Assembly: GCF_030077735.1 (NCBI RefSeq)
Contig: NZ_JASJEU010000020.1
Location: 62,001-126,000, forward strand
Reading direction: 5' to 3'
Origin: Gordonibacter faecis
Lineage (GTDB): Bacteria > Actinomycetota > Coriobacteriia > Coriobacteriales > Eggerthellaceae
Length of the DNA: 64,000 nucleotides
This document shows, one piece after another, positions 42,748-51,563 of the stretch. Position 1 is the stretch's first letter. Each line of letters opens with the position of its first letter. The notes beneath the pieces are model-generated. The model was not told where the DNA came from and did not search any database. It saw only the letters and a list, made by a program, of their open reading frames with translations. A program made the position numbers and the translations under genes.

Positions 42748-43827
42748 ATGGGGGATGCGGTTGTGGGGGCGTTGGTGGTTACGCTTGTGGTGGGCGCGGC
42801 GGGCGGGTTGCTGCTGAAGAGGCTGAAGGTGCCGGCCGGGCTGATGATCGGGGCTTTTGTGGCGGTGGCGGTGCTCAACGTATCCACGGGGTTTGCGTGG
42901 TTGCCATCGGGAACGCGCACCGGCGTGCAGATTGTGGCCGGGGCGTTCGTCGGCTGCTCGCTTGAACGCAGTGATGTGGCGCGGCTGCGAAGCTTCGTGA
43001 AACCCATCGTGGTCATGCTGGTGTCGTTTCTTATTCTAAACCTCGTGCTGGGGTTTGTTCTGTGGGCCACTTCGCCCCTTGACCTGGTGACTTCTCTCAT
43101 GTGCGCCGTGCCCGGCGGCATCAACGACACGCCCATCGTGGCGGCCGACATGGGCGCCGACGCGCCCGCGGTCACGGTTATGCAGCTGATTCGCCAGGTG
43201 CTGGGCATTGGCGTGTTTCCCGTGATGATTGCCGCGTTCGACCGCCTGCGCACAGCACACGGGCACCCCGACCCGGGCAACCGCGCGCTCGCTTCCGACG
43301 CACAGCGCGTGAAGTCGAAGCAGAAGTCGATTGCTTCCACTTTTGCCGCGCTTGTGGTGGCCACGCTCGCCGGCCTGCTGGGCAAGGCGACCGGTGTTCC
43401 CGGCCTCACGTTCACCGCTTCCATTTTGGCGGTACTCGTGCTGAAGCTGGGCTTCGATTTCGCCTACATTCCCAAGCAGGTGAAAAAGGCGTGTCAGCTG
43501 GTCGCGGGCTGTTATTTGGGCACGCTGCTGACGGCGGAAGGGCTCGCGGGCATGGTTGATCTTGCCGTGCCGGCGCTCATTTTGGTGGCCGGCTACACGC
43601 TGAACTGCTTCGCCACGGGCCGCCTGGAGAGCCGCCTTTTCGGCTACGGTCGCAAAGAGGGCATGCTTATCGCGTCGCCCGCCGGCGCGTCAGACATGGC
43701 CCTCATCATGGACGACCTCGGCGTACAAAACACCGACGTCGTGATCATGCAAGTAGTACGCGCCGCCTTCGTCATGGCCTTCTTCCCCCAGATAGTGAAC
43801 CTGATATGCCACTTTGTTGGTGCGTGA
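42748..43827 (+). CDS. AbrB family membrane transporter (COG3180)
   Basis: 359 residues, about ten transmembrane helices in two homologous halves, each with a GG-LLLKRLKVPAGLMIGAF-like or LLGKATGVPGLTFTASIL-like beginning. CAVPGGINDTPIVAADMGAD and IASPAGASDMALIMDDLG are the paired loops characteristic of this family, also called AbrB duplication or ammonia-monooxygenase-like. It probably moves small organic solutes; the substrate is unknown. It is divergent from the ATPase gene across the TGAGTA operators, so the two may be co-regulated. Confidence 0.85.
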   Translation: MGDAVVGALVVTLVVGAAGGLLLKRLKVPAGLMIGAFVAVAVLNVSTGFAWLPSGTRTGVQIVAGAFVGCSLERSDVARLRSFVKPIVVMLVSFLILNLVLGFVLWATSPLDLVTSLMCAVPGGINDTPIVAADMGADAPAVTVMQLIRQVLGIGVFPVMIAAFDRLRTAHGHPDPGNRALASDAQRVKSKQKSIASTFAALVVATLAGLLGKATGVPGLTFTASILAVLVLKLGFDFAYIPKQVKKACQLVAGCYLGTLLTAEGLAGMVDLAVPALILVAGYTLNCFATGRLESRLFGYGRKEGMLIASPAGASDMALIMDDLGVQNTDVVIMQVVRAAFVMAFFPQIVNLICHFVGA

Positions 43828-44001
43828 GGCCCGGGGGCTTTGCGGGGCTTCCCCACGCTTCGTAAAGTGTCGCTGGCGTTCTTGATGCCGGGGCCTTCTT
43901 GCCTCGTAAGGTAATCACAAGGGCCCGCCAAACAACCCGTCAGGATGCGCTTCTAAACTAGGAGCCATCGAAATGAAGGAAGTTCAAAGACGGGAGGCAT
44001 C

Positions 44002-44355
44002 GTGCGAAGCGGAACAAAGACCCTGATAGGTTTAGGAATTGCGGCGGTTATAGTGGCGGCGATTATCGGTGTGGGCATGTGGGCGTTTTATGGCGAAAGC
44101 GGACACGCATACGTGCGCATCGACAACGAGCAGGTGAGCGCCATCAAACCACATGGCGGCATGGAATTCGAGTACCACCTGGACGCAGTGGACGCGAGCG
44201 GTGCAAAGTCCGAAATCACCTTCCAAACAGAACGCGAACTCCGCGATGGCGCCTACCTGGAACTGGAAACGAAACCTCTTCGTGGTGTCGTCGGCTGGGA
44301 AGAGCGTACGGCCGAGGAACTACCAAGCGCAGCAAAAACAACACTTGGGGCATAA
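44002..44355 (+). CDS. YxeA family small exported or membrane protein
   Basis: 117 residues: an N-terminal membrane anchor (LIGLGIAAVIVAAIIGVGMWAF) then an OB-like domain with GAYLELETKPLRGVVGWEERTAEELPSAAKTTL, which matches the YxeA/DUF1093 pattern of GAYLKL..k..GVxxWEEV..ELP. GTG 44002 follows GGAGG. In other bacteria yxeA genes accompany peptide-antibiotic exporters, which fits the nearby modules. The last bases overlap the degenerate end of the CRISPR relic. Confidence 0.75.
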   Translation: MRSGTKTLIGLGIAAVIVAAIIGVGMWAFYGESGHAYVRIDNEQVSAIKPHGGMEFEYHLDAVDASGAKSEITFQTERELRDGAYLELETKPLRGVVGWEERTAEELPSAAKTTLGA

Positions 44356-44514
44356 CCTACAACCATATGGAAGGTGACCAGACGGTTGCCGCGCTCACAG
44401 ATCAGTTCGCGGTATTTCAATCCCCACCTTCCGTGCGGAAGGTGACAACAAATTTCTTGCTAAAGCACACCCCCGTTTTGCTATTCAATCCACGTTCTCC
44501 ACGAGGAGAACGAC
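44346..44514 (-). CRISPR. Relic type I-C-like CRISPR array (two full repeats, one half repeat)
   Basis: Three units recur with an exact 68-base period (33-base repeat, 35-base spacer). On the minus strand, the first (44514-44482) begins GTCGTTCTCC and ends GGATTGAATA; the second (44446-44414) begins GTCACCTTCC and ends GGATTGAAAT. The third (44378-44346) keeps only GTCACCTTCC. Both full units keep perfect hairpin arms (CGTTCTCC/GGAGAACG and ACCTTCC/GGAAGGT) although the arms differ from each other. The GTCGC..CC hairpin and GGATTGAAAT end are the type I-C repeat pattern. The degenerate unit is distal to the leader, as in real arrays. No cas gene is present in the window. Confidence 0.75.
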
Positions 44515-44663
44515 CGCAGTATTTGGTTGTGGTAGGTGCTTTTTTACCTTATCTTGTTGGGATTGGGTGGTCAATGGGGTGGGGATTGGGTTTTGGGGCT
44601 TTCCTTTCTCGAAAAAATCGGTGCGAACCTTGTTCGTGTGGCGTGTTTGCCTTGGGTTCGCAC
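44515..44663 (-). promoter_or_regulatory. Probable CRISPR leader
   Basis: AT-richer stretch next to the best-preserved repeat. At its far end is a perfect 9-bp inverted repeat, GTGCGAACC (44621-44629) and GGTTCGCAC (44655-44663), with CAAGG beside one arm, resembling the GTGCGAACC...GGTTCGCAC block I associate with type I-C leaders. The right arm touches the stop codon of the upstream permease gene. Confidence 0.55.
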
Positions 44664-46168
44664 TAGTGGGGACACTCGGCTCCGTGGTGGATGATAAAAG
44701 CGCTTGTGACAGCTACGAGCGCAATGCCAGCGGTGGCGATTGGCCAGGGGGCGAAGAGGGAGAGTAGGAAGGCGGTGAGAACCATGGCGATGGCGCCGTA
44801 TTCGTAGCAGGGGCGCGGGCCGCGAGGGGTGAGGCGCACGGCGTCGAGGCCGCAGGTGAAGAGGGTGCAGCCGTTTATCACAACGGCGAGCACGGCGGCA
44901 CCTACCGCAGGAACGCCAGGCGGCGCAACCAGGGCGCACACTGCGCAGGCAAGCACTGTCGTCAGGACAAACGCCGGCAGCGAGTCGAACACCAGCAGCT
45001 CAAGCGTGCTGAATGGCAGGCGCTCACGGATGAGGCGGTTGCGCACGTCGTCGCGAAACACGCGCGACAGTTCGCGCACGCCCGCCGGCATGAGAGCGAC
45101 CACTTGCAACCAGAACAAAAACAGAACGGGCCCGCCAACTCCAAGCACGGCCGTCGCGCCAAGCGGAACAACGCACACTCCCTGCACGACGAGGGCAAAC
45201 AGCCCGTCGTATTGCCGCGCGTGCGACAATACCGCTCGCGCCGCAAGCGCACGGCGCCCCTCCCCCGGCAGCAGCGCAAAGCGTGGCGGACGCGTGGCCA
45301 GCTTGCGACGGCGGCGGTAGTCAGCCTTCGCCTGCTCGCTGAGCGGGGAGAACACGCCGAAGGGCTGTAAGTCAGCGTAAAGCGCGTTCTCTTTAATGAC
45401 CGCCGTCATGTTCATGCGCGGCGCGACAAGCAAGAGTGCGGTAAACGCTGGCAGAACCACAGCAGCGGCTGCTAACGCGAAAGCGGAAGGGCCCGCAACA
45501 AATGCCAGCACAACCCCGGCACCTGCCACAGCCACCAACGCCACCACCGTTACAACAACTTGCCACGCCCGCCATTGCGAACTCGCAAGTCGCACGACAC
45601 CCACAAGCCACCCGGATCCGATTGCCGCCGCAACCGCCACCGCCCCCAGCGCCGCGAACCCCACCGCCGCGCCCGAGCCAAAAGCGCTGGCAGCTTCCGC
45701 ACCTGCTCCCAGCAAGAACCCGACCGCCGCGCCCACCACGGCCCCACCAAGCACCTGCGCACCCACAGCCACCAGCACCATCGCACGCGCACTCACCGAA
45801 CTCGCAGCCACCTGCGCGATGTCAGCGTGCGTCAACTTAAGCGGCGACGTGCGCAACCCATTCACGCCCATCCACACCAGCGCCAGCGCGCACGCGGCCA
45901 GCGCCACCTGCACCGCAAGCACAGCGGCCGAGGCACCGGCAAGCACGAACCCTTTCACCACCGTATCAAGCAACCACGACCACATGATCACCGCCCACAC
46001 AGCCATGAGTCCCACCGCATACAGCTGGTAGAGGCGCTCAGTGCGCCCACCCGCCTCCACGCCGACGCCGAGCAAATGCAGCGCCCGATTGATGGTCGAG
46101 CGCGCATGCCGTGCGCGCAGCCACAACAAAAGCCGCAGGTCGGAAGCACTGAGAGCCAACGAGATCAT
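44663..46168 (-). CDS. Large ABC-associated membrane protein
   Basis: 501 residues with about twelve hydrophobic helices, Ala/Val-rich, and a cytoplasmic Arg-rich stretch in the middle (ADYRRRRKLATRPPRFALLPGEGRRALAARAVLSHARQYDG). It is the permease partner of the ATPase encoded just upstream, since its ATG overlaps that stop (ATGA). It resembles large two-halved ABC-2 permeases that pair with small ATPases. The substrate is unknown. Its stop codon abuts the CRISPR leader. Confidence 0.7.
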   Translation of the reverse strand: MISLALSASDLRLLLWLRARHARSTINRALHLLGVGVEAGGRTERLYQLYAVGLMAVWAVIMWSWLLDTVVKGFVLAGASAAVLAVQVALAACALALVWMGVNGLRTSPLKLTHADIAQVAASSVSARAMVLVAVGAQVLGGAVVGAAVGFLLGAGAEAASAFGSGAAVGFAALGAVAVAAAIGSGWLVGVVRLASSQWRAWQVVVTVVALVAVAGAGVVLAFVAGPSAFALAAAAVVLPAFTALLLVAPRMNMTAVIKENALYADLQPFGVFSPLSEQAKADYRRRRKLATRPPRFALLPGEGRRALAARAVLSHARQYDGLFALVVQGVCVVPLGATAVLGVGGPVLFLFWLQVVALMPAGVRELSRVFRDDVRNRLIRERLPFSTLELLVFDSLPAFVLTTVLACAVCALVAPPGVPAVGAAVLAVVINGCTLFTCGLDAVRLTPRGPRPCYEYGAIAMVLTAFLLSLFAPWPIATAGIALVAVTSAFIIHHGAECPH

Positions 46169-46833
46169 GGTCGCTCCACCGCCAGCCGGCCCTCTTCCAA
46201 GCGCATAAGCACATCCGGCGCAAGGTCGGGAACCTCATGGTGGCAACTTATCAGCACAGCAGTTCCCGCGGCGCGTGCCTCGTCCAGAAGCGCGCTCAGC
46301 ACCAGCGATGCCTCAGGATCAAGCGGCCCGTACGGCTCATCCAGCAGCATCACCCGAGGCTGCCGCGCGAACGCCAACACCAGCGCAAGCTTCTGCCGCA
46401 TGCCGCGCGAGTACGACGAAGGCAACAGCCCGCGCTGCCGCGCCAGCCCAAAGCGCTCAAGCAGCTCTTCGGCCGGATCGTCCTCCGGCGCCAAGTGGTT
46501 CGCGCGCTGCACGAAGCGCAGGTGTTCGCCCGCCGTGAGGTCGTCGTAGAATGCCGGCACGTCGGGAACGAACGCCACAAGCGAACGCAGCGCACGGTCG
46601 GCCCCGTTGAAGCGTCGCCCGCACAGTTCCACCTGCCCTTCGCGCGGCACGTCCCAGCCAGCCAAGCAACGCAACAGCGTCGACTTCCCCGCCCCATTCG
46701 GCCCGGTCAGAAACGCAATCTCTCCCGCCGCCAGCGCAAAGGAAACCCCCGCAAACACCTCCACCGCCCCATACGAACACGCCAACCCCTCTGCCCGCAG
46801 GACGGGAGCTTTCTCACTATTGAGTTCATGCAC
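46165..46833 (-). CDS. ABC transporter ATPase
   Basis: 222-residue minimal ATPase: Walker A GPNGAGKST, signature YSRGMRQKLALVLA (the RGMRQK form of ABC-2 systems), Walker B VMLLDEPYGPLDPEA and switch SCHHEVPDL. It lacks the C-terminal extension seen in the two peptide-resistance ATPases here. It starts 92 bases downstream of the kinase gene, with its own promoter candidate (TTGTGT, 17 bases, CATACT) preceded by direct repeats. Confidence 0.9.
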   Translation of the reverse strand: MHELNSEKAPVLRAEGLACSYGAVEVFAGVSFALAAGEIAFLTGPNGAGKSTLLRCLAGWDVPREGQVELCGRRFNGADRALRSLVAFVPDVPAFYDDLTAGEHLRFVQRANHLAPEDDPAEELLERFGLARQRGLLPSSYSRGMRQKLALVLAFARQPRVMLLDEPYGPLDPEASLVLSALLDEARAAGTAVLISCHHEVPDLAPDVLMRLEEGRLAVERP

Positions 46834-46867
46834 GTCCGACGCCCCTCTCGCTGTGGTTTCTTTTCAG

Positions 46868-46910
46868 TATGAGGCCCACTGGTGGTTGACACAAGCGAGG
46901 GGTGGTTGAC
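46868..46910 (-). promoter_or_regulatory. Promoter and 20-bp-spaced direct repeats before the ABC pair
   Basis: On the minus strand, GTCAACCACC occurs at 46910-46901 and again at 46890-46881, exactly 20 bases apart (two helical turns). A candidate TTGTGT (-35) lies between, followed after 17 bases by CATACT (-10). The repeats overlap and precede the -35, as activator or repressor sites do. Confidence 0.4.
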
Positions 46911-46925
46911 TTGCGGCGGGGAAAG

Positions 46926-48377
46926 TCAACTGGTGGGTAGTGAAAGGCGCGGAATCTGAAGGGTCACGCGAGCGCCAGCGGGGTCGCGGTTGGTGAGGTG
47001 GAGGATGCCACCGTGGAGGGTGGCGGCGCGGGCGGCGGTGTGGAGGCCGAGGCCGCTGTGGCCTTGCGTGGCGCGGGCGGGGTCGCCCTGGTAGAAGGGT
47101 TCGCAGGCGCGGCGCAGGGACTCAGGGGAGAAACCGGGGCCCTCGTCGCTCACTTCTACCACGACGCTGCCGCTTTCGTCAGCGCGTACGGCCACTTCAA
47201 CCAGCGAGCCCGCGGGCGCGTGCTCCACCGCGTTCGCCACCACGTTCAGCACGGCGCGCTCAAACAGGGCCTCGTCCATCTGCAGCGTTTCGGGAAGCTG
47301 CGCGTCCTCACCCCAGGTCAGCCGCACGTCTTCTGCGGCCGCCAACGCCTCGGCCTGCGAATGTACGCGTGCGAAGAACGCTCGCACGTCGGCCTCAGTT
47401 GGCGAAAACACCGCCGCTCCGCCGCGCGACACGTCAATCAATTCCCGTACGTAGTCGCTCATGCGCGCGGCTCCCGCAGCGGCGTCGGTGGCGCAGGCGC
47501 GTTCCTCATCAGGAAGTTCGCTCTCCAGCAGCACGTCTAAATTACCGCGCACCACCGTGAGCGGGGTCTTCAAATCGTGCGCGAGCGCGGCCATCTGCTC
47601 GCGGCGTTCCTGATCGCTGCGCCACTGATCCTCAAGCGACTCCTTCAGCGACGAGCGCATCTCGTCCATCGCGCCCAGCACGTCGTCGATCTCGCGCACG
47701 CCGGAGCGCTCCACCGAAAAGTCCAGGTCGTGCCCCTCAATGCGACGCGCCGCCTCCGTGAGCGGGTTCATCTTGCGCGCGATAACCCGCGCCGCACGCG
47801 TCACGATGCCCGCGAGCGCGGCCACGAACAGCACCACGGCCGCCGCCACCACAACGTTTTGCGGATTCGGCAGCGAATCGCGCAACTCCTTCGACACAAA
47901 CTGCGGCAGGTACTCGTACGCGAGCACACACGTGGTACCGTCCGCCAGCTCCACCGGCTCGTACCGCGCCGTGCTTAGCACGCCGTACTCCACAGACAGC
48001 CCGCCGAACGCCGCCTCGCGCGACAGACTGGCTTTGCCATCAGGTGCGTCTCCGCCGAGACGCGTGCCATCGGGCGCAAACGTGGTCCACCAGTAACAGG
48101 ACGGAATGGCTGCATCGAGCGCCGCCGGGTCATCGGAAGCCAGCTGAGCCAGGCGCGCCGACGTTTCCTCAAGTGCACGGTCGCCCTCGTTTGCCGGATA
48201 AGCCACGCCCATGTTCAATATCACCGCGAACGCCACAAACGCTGCCACAGCCACGGCGAGCGTCGCCGCCAACACGTAGGCGAAGTAGCGCAGGATAACC
48301 AGCGACAACGGCAGCCCGCGCCGTCGCGCCGCACCGCCAGCGCTACCAGCGACACCGCCGACACCATCTTCTCGCAT
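46926..48377 (-). CDS. Sensor histidine kinase of LanFEG-type module (LanK/CprK-like)
   Basis: 483 residues: two membrane helices flanking a roughly 130-residue extracytoplasmic sensor, a HAMP region (RKMNPLTEAARRIEGHDLDFSV), then H-box LAHDLKTPLTVVRGN, N-box NVVANAVEHAP, G1 DEGPGF and G2 GHSGLGLHTAA. It would detect peptide antibiotics or envelope stress and phosphorylate the regulator encoded immediately upstream, with which it overlaps (ATGA at 48375-48379). That overlap fixes the start at 48377. Confidence 0.93.
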   Translation of the reverse strand: MREDGVGGVAGSAGGAARRRGLPLSLVILRYFAYVLAATLAVAVAAFVAFAVILNMGVAYPANEGDRALEETSARLAQLASDDPAALDAAIPSCYWWTTFAPDGTRLGGDAPDGKASLSREAAFGGLSVEYGVLSTARYEPVELADGTTCVLAYEYLPQFVSKELRDSLPNPQNVVVAAAVVLFVAALAGIVTRAARVIARKMNPLTEAARRIEGHDLDFSVERSGVREIDDVLGAMDEMRSSLKESLEDQWRSDQERREQMAALAHDLKTPLTVVRGNLDVLLESELPDEERACATDAAAGAARMSDYVRELIDVSRGGAAVFSPTEADVRAFFARVHSQAEALAAAEDVRLTWGEDAQLPETLQMDEALFERAVLNVVANAVEHAPAGSLVEVAVRADESGSVVVEVSDEGPGFSPESLRRACEPFYQGDPARATQGHSGLGLHTAARAATLHGGILHLTNRDPAGARVTLQIPRLSLPTS

Positions 48378-49039
48378 CACGCCGTCCACTTGTACCCCAC
48401 TCCCCACACCGTCTCGATCACCTCAGCACCCACATCGCGCCACTTCGCGCGCGCGTTCGCTACATGCACCGAGATGGTGGCCTCGTCGCACTCCGCGTCC
48501 CACCCGAGCACCGCCTCGCGAATCTGCGCGCGCGAGAACACCTGCCCGGGGTGGCGCGCGAGGAATTCACACACCTCAAACTCCGTTTTCGTGAGCAGTA
48601 CCTCCTGCTCACCCGCGAAGGCCCGCCGCGCCGCCACGTCCAGTCGCACGTCGCCGAACGACAGCGCACACTTGCGCTCCCGCCGCTCGCGCCGCAGGTG
48701 AGCCGCTACTTTCGCGCGCAACTCGGCCGCGCCGAACGGCTTGCGCACGTAGTCGTCCGCACCCAGACCGAGGCCATAGACGGCATCCTCTTCCGCGCTT
48801 TTCGCTGTGAGGAACACGATGGGCGCGTCCACGCGCTCGCGGATGCGGCGGCAGAGTTCGAACCCGTCCATCCCGGGCATCATGACGTCAAGCAGCACCA
48901 AGTCGAACCGCCCCAGGTCAAGCGACTCGACGCGCGCCGGGTTGTCCAGAGCCGTGAGGTCATGGCCGTCTTTGACCAGAATGCGGCCAAGCAGCGTGAG
49001 AATAGCCTGGTCATCATCCACTGCCAGAATGCGCGCCAC
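48377..49039 (-). CDS. OmpR-family response regulator of LanFEG-type module
   Basis: 220 residues: receiver domain with VDDDQ, phospho-Asp in LVLLDVMMPGMDGFEL and the lysine of YVRKPFGAAE, then a winged helix ending VIETVWGVGYKWTA. GTG 49039 follows GGAGGAAG; the longer frame lacks a ribosome site. It presumably acts on the YTAAAG direct repeats upstream of the exporter operon at 51498-51516, and perhaps on those near vanZ. Confidence 0.93.
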   Translation of the reverse strand: MARILAVDDDQAILTLLGRILVKDGHDLTALDNPARVESLDLGRFDLVLLDVMMPGMDGFELCRRIRERVDAPIVFLTAKSAEEDAVYGLGLGADDYVRKPFGAAELRAKVAAHLRRERRERKCALSFGDVRLDVAARRAFAGEQEVLLTKTEFEVCEFLARHPGQVFSRAQIREAVLGWDAECDEATISVHVANARAKWRDVGAEVIETVWGVGYKWTA

Positions 49040-49078
49040 GAACTTCCTCCTTCTCTCGTCGTGCGAGTGTAGCACAGC

Positions 49079-49963
49079 CTATTCCCCCCTACCGCGACGG
49101 CCCTCGAAGCGGTTCGCGGCAGCCAGCAACACCGCAACAACCAGCAATGTTATGGTCAGACACGCCGCGCTCACCACCACATACGACACCCACAGGGCCG
49201 CTGCCTGTTCGGCCGTGCCCGTCGCCTGAGCGATGGACGCCTCCAGCGGAAGCGATGCCAGGCGCGAGGGCCAGGCGAACGGCACGACCGCCGCCAGTCC
49301 GACGCCAAAGCCACCCGTAAGCGTGCCCGTGACCAGCCCGTTCGCCAGGCCGCCCATAAGCGCGAGCGCCGTGCCGAACCCGAAGGCTCCCGCGCCGATG
49401 GCCGCGTTGCGTCCGAACTTGAGCGCCACCCACAAAAAGAGTGCGTACACGCACGCGCTTCCCACGGCGATACCCACCACCGCAAGCGCCACCGCGCCAG
49501 CCGCGGGCAGCACGCGCCCCGCCGCCGCAAGGATCCCGCAGAACACCACCGCCGCCAGCGCCGCGGCCGCAAGCCCCAGCGCCAAGAGCGCCACCACCTT
49601 CGCCGCCAGCGCGCGACGGCGGGAAGACACGCCCAGCAGGTTCGTCGCGTCGCCCGCGCGTTGCTCTGCGTCGGCCGCAAGTCCGCAGGAAATGCCGGCG
49701 AGCAGCGGTGCCCCTGCGCCCAGCAGCTGGAAGAATGCGTCCGTGCCCAAAAGCGAATCCCACGGTGTCCAGGCGAAATACGCGCCTGCACACCCACCGA
49801 GCGCAAGCGCCAGCACCCCATGCAGCCACACCAGCGGCGAGCGGCGCAGACGCACGGCTTCCGAACGCAACGCCGACGCAAACGTCATCCGCGCACCCGC
49901 ACCCACGCCTGCGTGCACGCCCGCACGCGCGCTCGCGCCCGCTGCCATCTCATGCGCACCCAT
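49079..49963 (-). CDS. ABC-2 permease, LanG/MutG-like
   Basis: 294 residues with about six transmembrane helices after a roughly 28-residue Ala/Gly-rich start. FASALRSEAVRLRRSPLVWLHGVLALALGG and LLAGISCGLAADAEQRAGDATNLLGVSSRRRALAAKVVALL match the lantibiotic-immunity permease pattern. ATG 49963 overlaps the preceding permease stop and follows GGAGG. With the 49963-50751 permease and the ATPase it forms a LanFEG exporter. Confidence 0.85.
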   Translation of the reverse strand: MGAHEMAAGASARAGVHAGVGAGARMTFASALRSEAVRLRRSPLVWLHGVLALALGGCAGAYFAWTPWDSLLGTDAFFQLLGAGAPLLAGISCGLAADAEQRAGDATNLLGVSSRRRALAAKVVALLALGLAAAALAAVVFCGILAAAGRVLPAAGAVALAVVGIAVGSACVYALFLWVALKFGRNAAIGAGAFGFGTALALMGGLANGLVTGTLTGGFGVGLAAVVPFAWPSRLASLPLEASIAQATGTAEQAAALWVSYVVVSAACLTITLLVVAVLLAAANRFEGRRGRGE

Positions 49964-50751
49964 CACTTCGCCTCCCGTCTCGCAAACCAGGCCGCGCCTG
50001 CCACAGCCAGCATCGCAAACAGCGCCGCCGCAATGGCAAGTCCCGCCCAGCATTCCCAACCAAACACGCCCAACGCCGCGCCCGGTTCAAGCGGCACGCC
50101 CGAGGGCTCCGTCCTCGTGAACGGCGCGGCCGCACACAGCGCCGTCGCCGACGGAAACAGGTACCACGACGCCGACGACCACAGCGCAATCCCTACGCCC
50201 AGCTGCAGCAACGCCGGAATTGCAATGCCCACCAGCGTGCCAAAGCGCATCGTAAGCACAAGCCCTGTCGGTATCATCCACGCGCTTCCAATCGTCAGCA
50301 CCAGCACGGTTGCTACGCCCTCAAACACGTTCGGCCCCTTGGCCCCCAGCATCGTAAGCACGCATGAAACCGCCAGCACCACCACATTCGCCGCCACCAC
50401 CAGCCCAAGGCCGCAGCACACCTTCGCCCACCACGTGCGCACCGGAGGCAGCGGCAGCCCCAGCACCGGGCGCAGCTTCTGCCGCGCATCGAGGTTCGCC
50501 ACCGACACACACATGAGCGCCGTCGCGATGGGCAGCATGAGCGCGTACCAGTAGTTCCACATGACCGTGCTGATGCCGCCTACCGCGCCCATCCCCGGGA
50601 TCACGCCCGAGGCCAGCACACCCAACAGGCAAAACGGCAGCGGCGCGATAAGCGCCACCTTCCGCGCCGCGCCGCGCTTGCCTTTCCGCACCTCGGCCCG
50701 CAGCGTCGCGGGGAACGTGCCTACGCTTCTCACCTGCCCATTCGTTGCCAT
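49963..50751 (-). CDS. ABC-2 permease, LanE/MutE-like
   Basis: 262 residues, six transmembrane helices. LRAEVRKGKRGAARKVALIAPLPFCLLGVLASG and WNYWYALMLPIATALMCVSVANLDARQKLRPVLGLPLPP are characteristic of MutE/EpiE permeases. ATG 50751 lies directly against the ATPase stop (TAA then ATG). Middle gene of the exporter operon. Confidence 0.87.
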   Translation of the reverse strand: MATNGQVRSVGTFPATLRAEVRKGKRGAARKVALIAPLPFCLLGVLASGVIPGMGAVGGISTVMWNYWYALMLPIATALMCVSVANLDARQKLRPVLGLPLPPVRTWWAKVCCGLGLVVAANVVVLAVSCVLTMLGAKGPNVFEGVATVLVLTIGSAWMIPTGLVLTMRFGTLVGIAIPALLQLGVGIALWSSASWYLFPSATALCAAAPFTRTEPSGVPLEPGAALGVFGWECWAGLAIAAALFAMLAVAGAAWFARREAK

Positions 50752-51450
50752 TTACGCCACCGCCTTCCCCATGCACACATCCATGAACAGCCGCTCCAAG
50801 TCCTGCCCGCCGTCAAGCGGCGCCTCGTAGGCCAGCCGTCCTCCCACGATGATACCCACGAGGTCGGCCACGTGTTCCACCTCACCCAAGATGTGGCTCG
50901 ACAGCACCACCGTGATACCGCGCTGCGGGAACGACCTGATGAGCGCCCGCAATTCCTGAATACCCACCGGGTCGAGCCCGTTGGTGGGCTCGTCCAGCAC
51001 CAACAGCCGCGGATGTCCCACCAGCGCAAGCGCAATCCCCAGTCGCTGCTTCATGCCCAGCGAGAACTGCCCCGCGCGCTTCTTCCCCGTGTTCGTCAGC
51101 TCCACCGTGGCCAGCGCCTCGTCGATGCGTTCCTCGCCCACGCCCAGAAGCGTCGTGCGCACGAGCAGGTTCTCGCGCGCCGTGAGGTTTTCGTACAGGG
51201 GCGGCGTCTCAATGAGCGCGCCAATGCCCGCCAAATCGCTCCGCGTCCACGGCCGCCCGGCCACCAAAATCTCGCCCGCCGAGGGCCGCAGCATCCCGCA
51301 CACCATCTTGAGCAGCGTCGACTTCCCCGCGCCGTTCGGCCCCAACAAGCCATACACCGCGCCCTCCGGCACATGCAGCGACACGCCGTCCACCGCGCGC
51401 TGCCCCTTAAATTCCTTGACGAGCCCCCTCGTCTCAAGCACGTAACCCAT
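50752..51450 (-). CDS. ABC ATPase, LanF/MutF lantibiotic-protection type
   Basis: 232 residues. Walker A GPNGAGKST, the Q-loop segment IGALIETPPLYENLTARENL, signature FSLGMKQRLGIALAL, Walker B LLVLDEPTNGLDPVGIQEL and SSHILGEVEH, all typical of lantibiotic-protection ATPases. ATG 51450 follows AAAGGAG. First gene of a five-gene operon (ATPase, two permeases, regulator, kinase), the same order as cationic-peptide resistance loci such as cprABC-cprRK of clostridia. Confidence 0.93.
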   Translation of the reverse strand: MGYVLETRGLVKEFKGQRAVDGVSLHVPEGAVYGLLGPNGAGKSTLLKMVCGMLRPSAGEILVAGRPWTRSDLAGIGALIETPPLYENLTARENLLVRTTLLGVGEERIDEALATVELTNTGKKRAGQFSLGMKQRLGIALALVGHPRLLVLDEPTNGLDPVGIQELRALIRSFPQRGITVVLSSHILGEVEHVADLVGIIVGGRLAYEAPLDGGQDLERLFMDVCMGKAVA

Positions 51451-51496
51451 GCGCACTCCTTTCGCTTTTCGTTGACGCACCCCATAGTGTGCCCGG

Positions 51497-51528
51497 TTTC
51501 TAAAGATTCCTTAAAGGCCGGGTATACT
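51497..51528. promoter_or_regulatory. Shared control region of exporter operon and membrane-protein gene
   Basis: TTTCTAAAG (51497-51505) and TTCCTTAAAG (51507-51516) place the hexamer YTAAAG twice, 11 bases apart, as OmpR-family regulators prefer. TATACT (51523-51528) is a good plus-strand -10 for the gene at 51564. The minus-strand operon starts at 51450. A related set of repeats is upstream of vanZ. Confidence 0.45.
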
Positions 51529-51563
51529 GGCGAAATTGAGGTTTGCGAAGAGAAGGGAACGCA

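Noticed and set aside
44346..44514. Interpretation of the divergent repeats as a CRISPR-guarded toxin/antitoxin RNA (CreTA-like)
   Set aside because: Possible because the repeats are degenerate, but the three-unit 68-base period, trailer-end decay and leader-like block fit an eroding array better, and no small toxin frame with a guarded promoter was seen.
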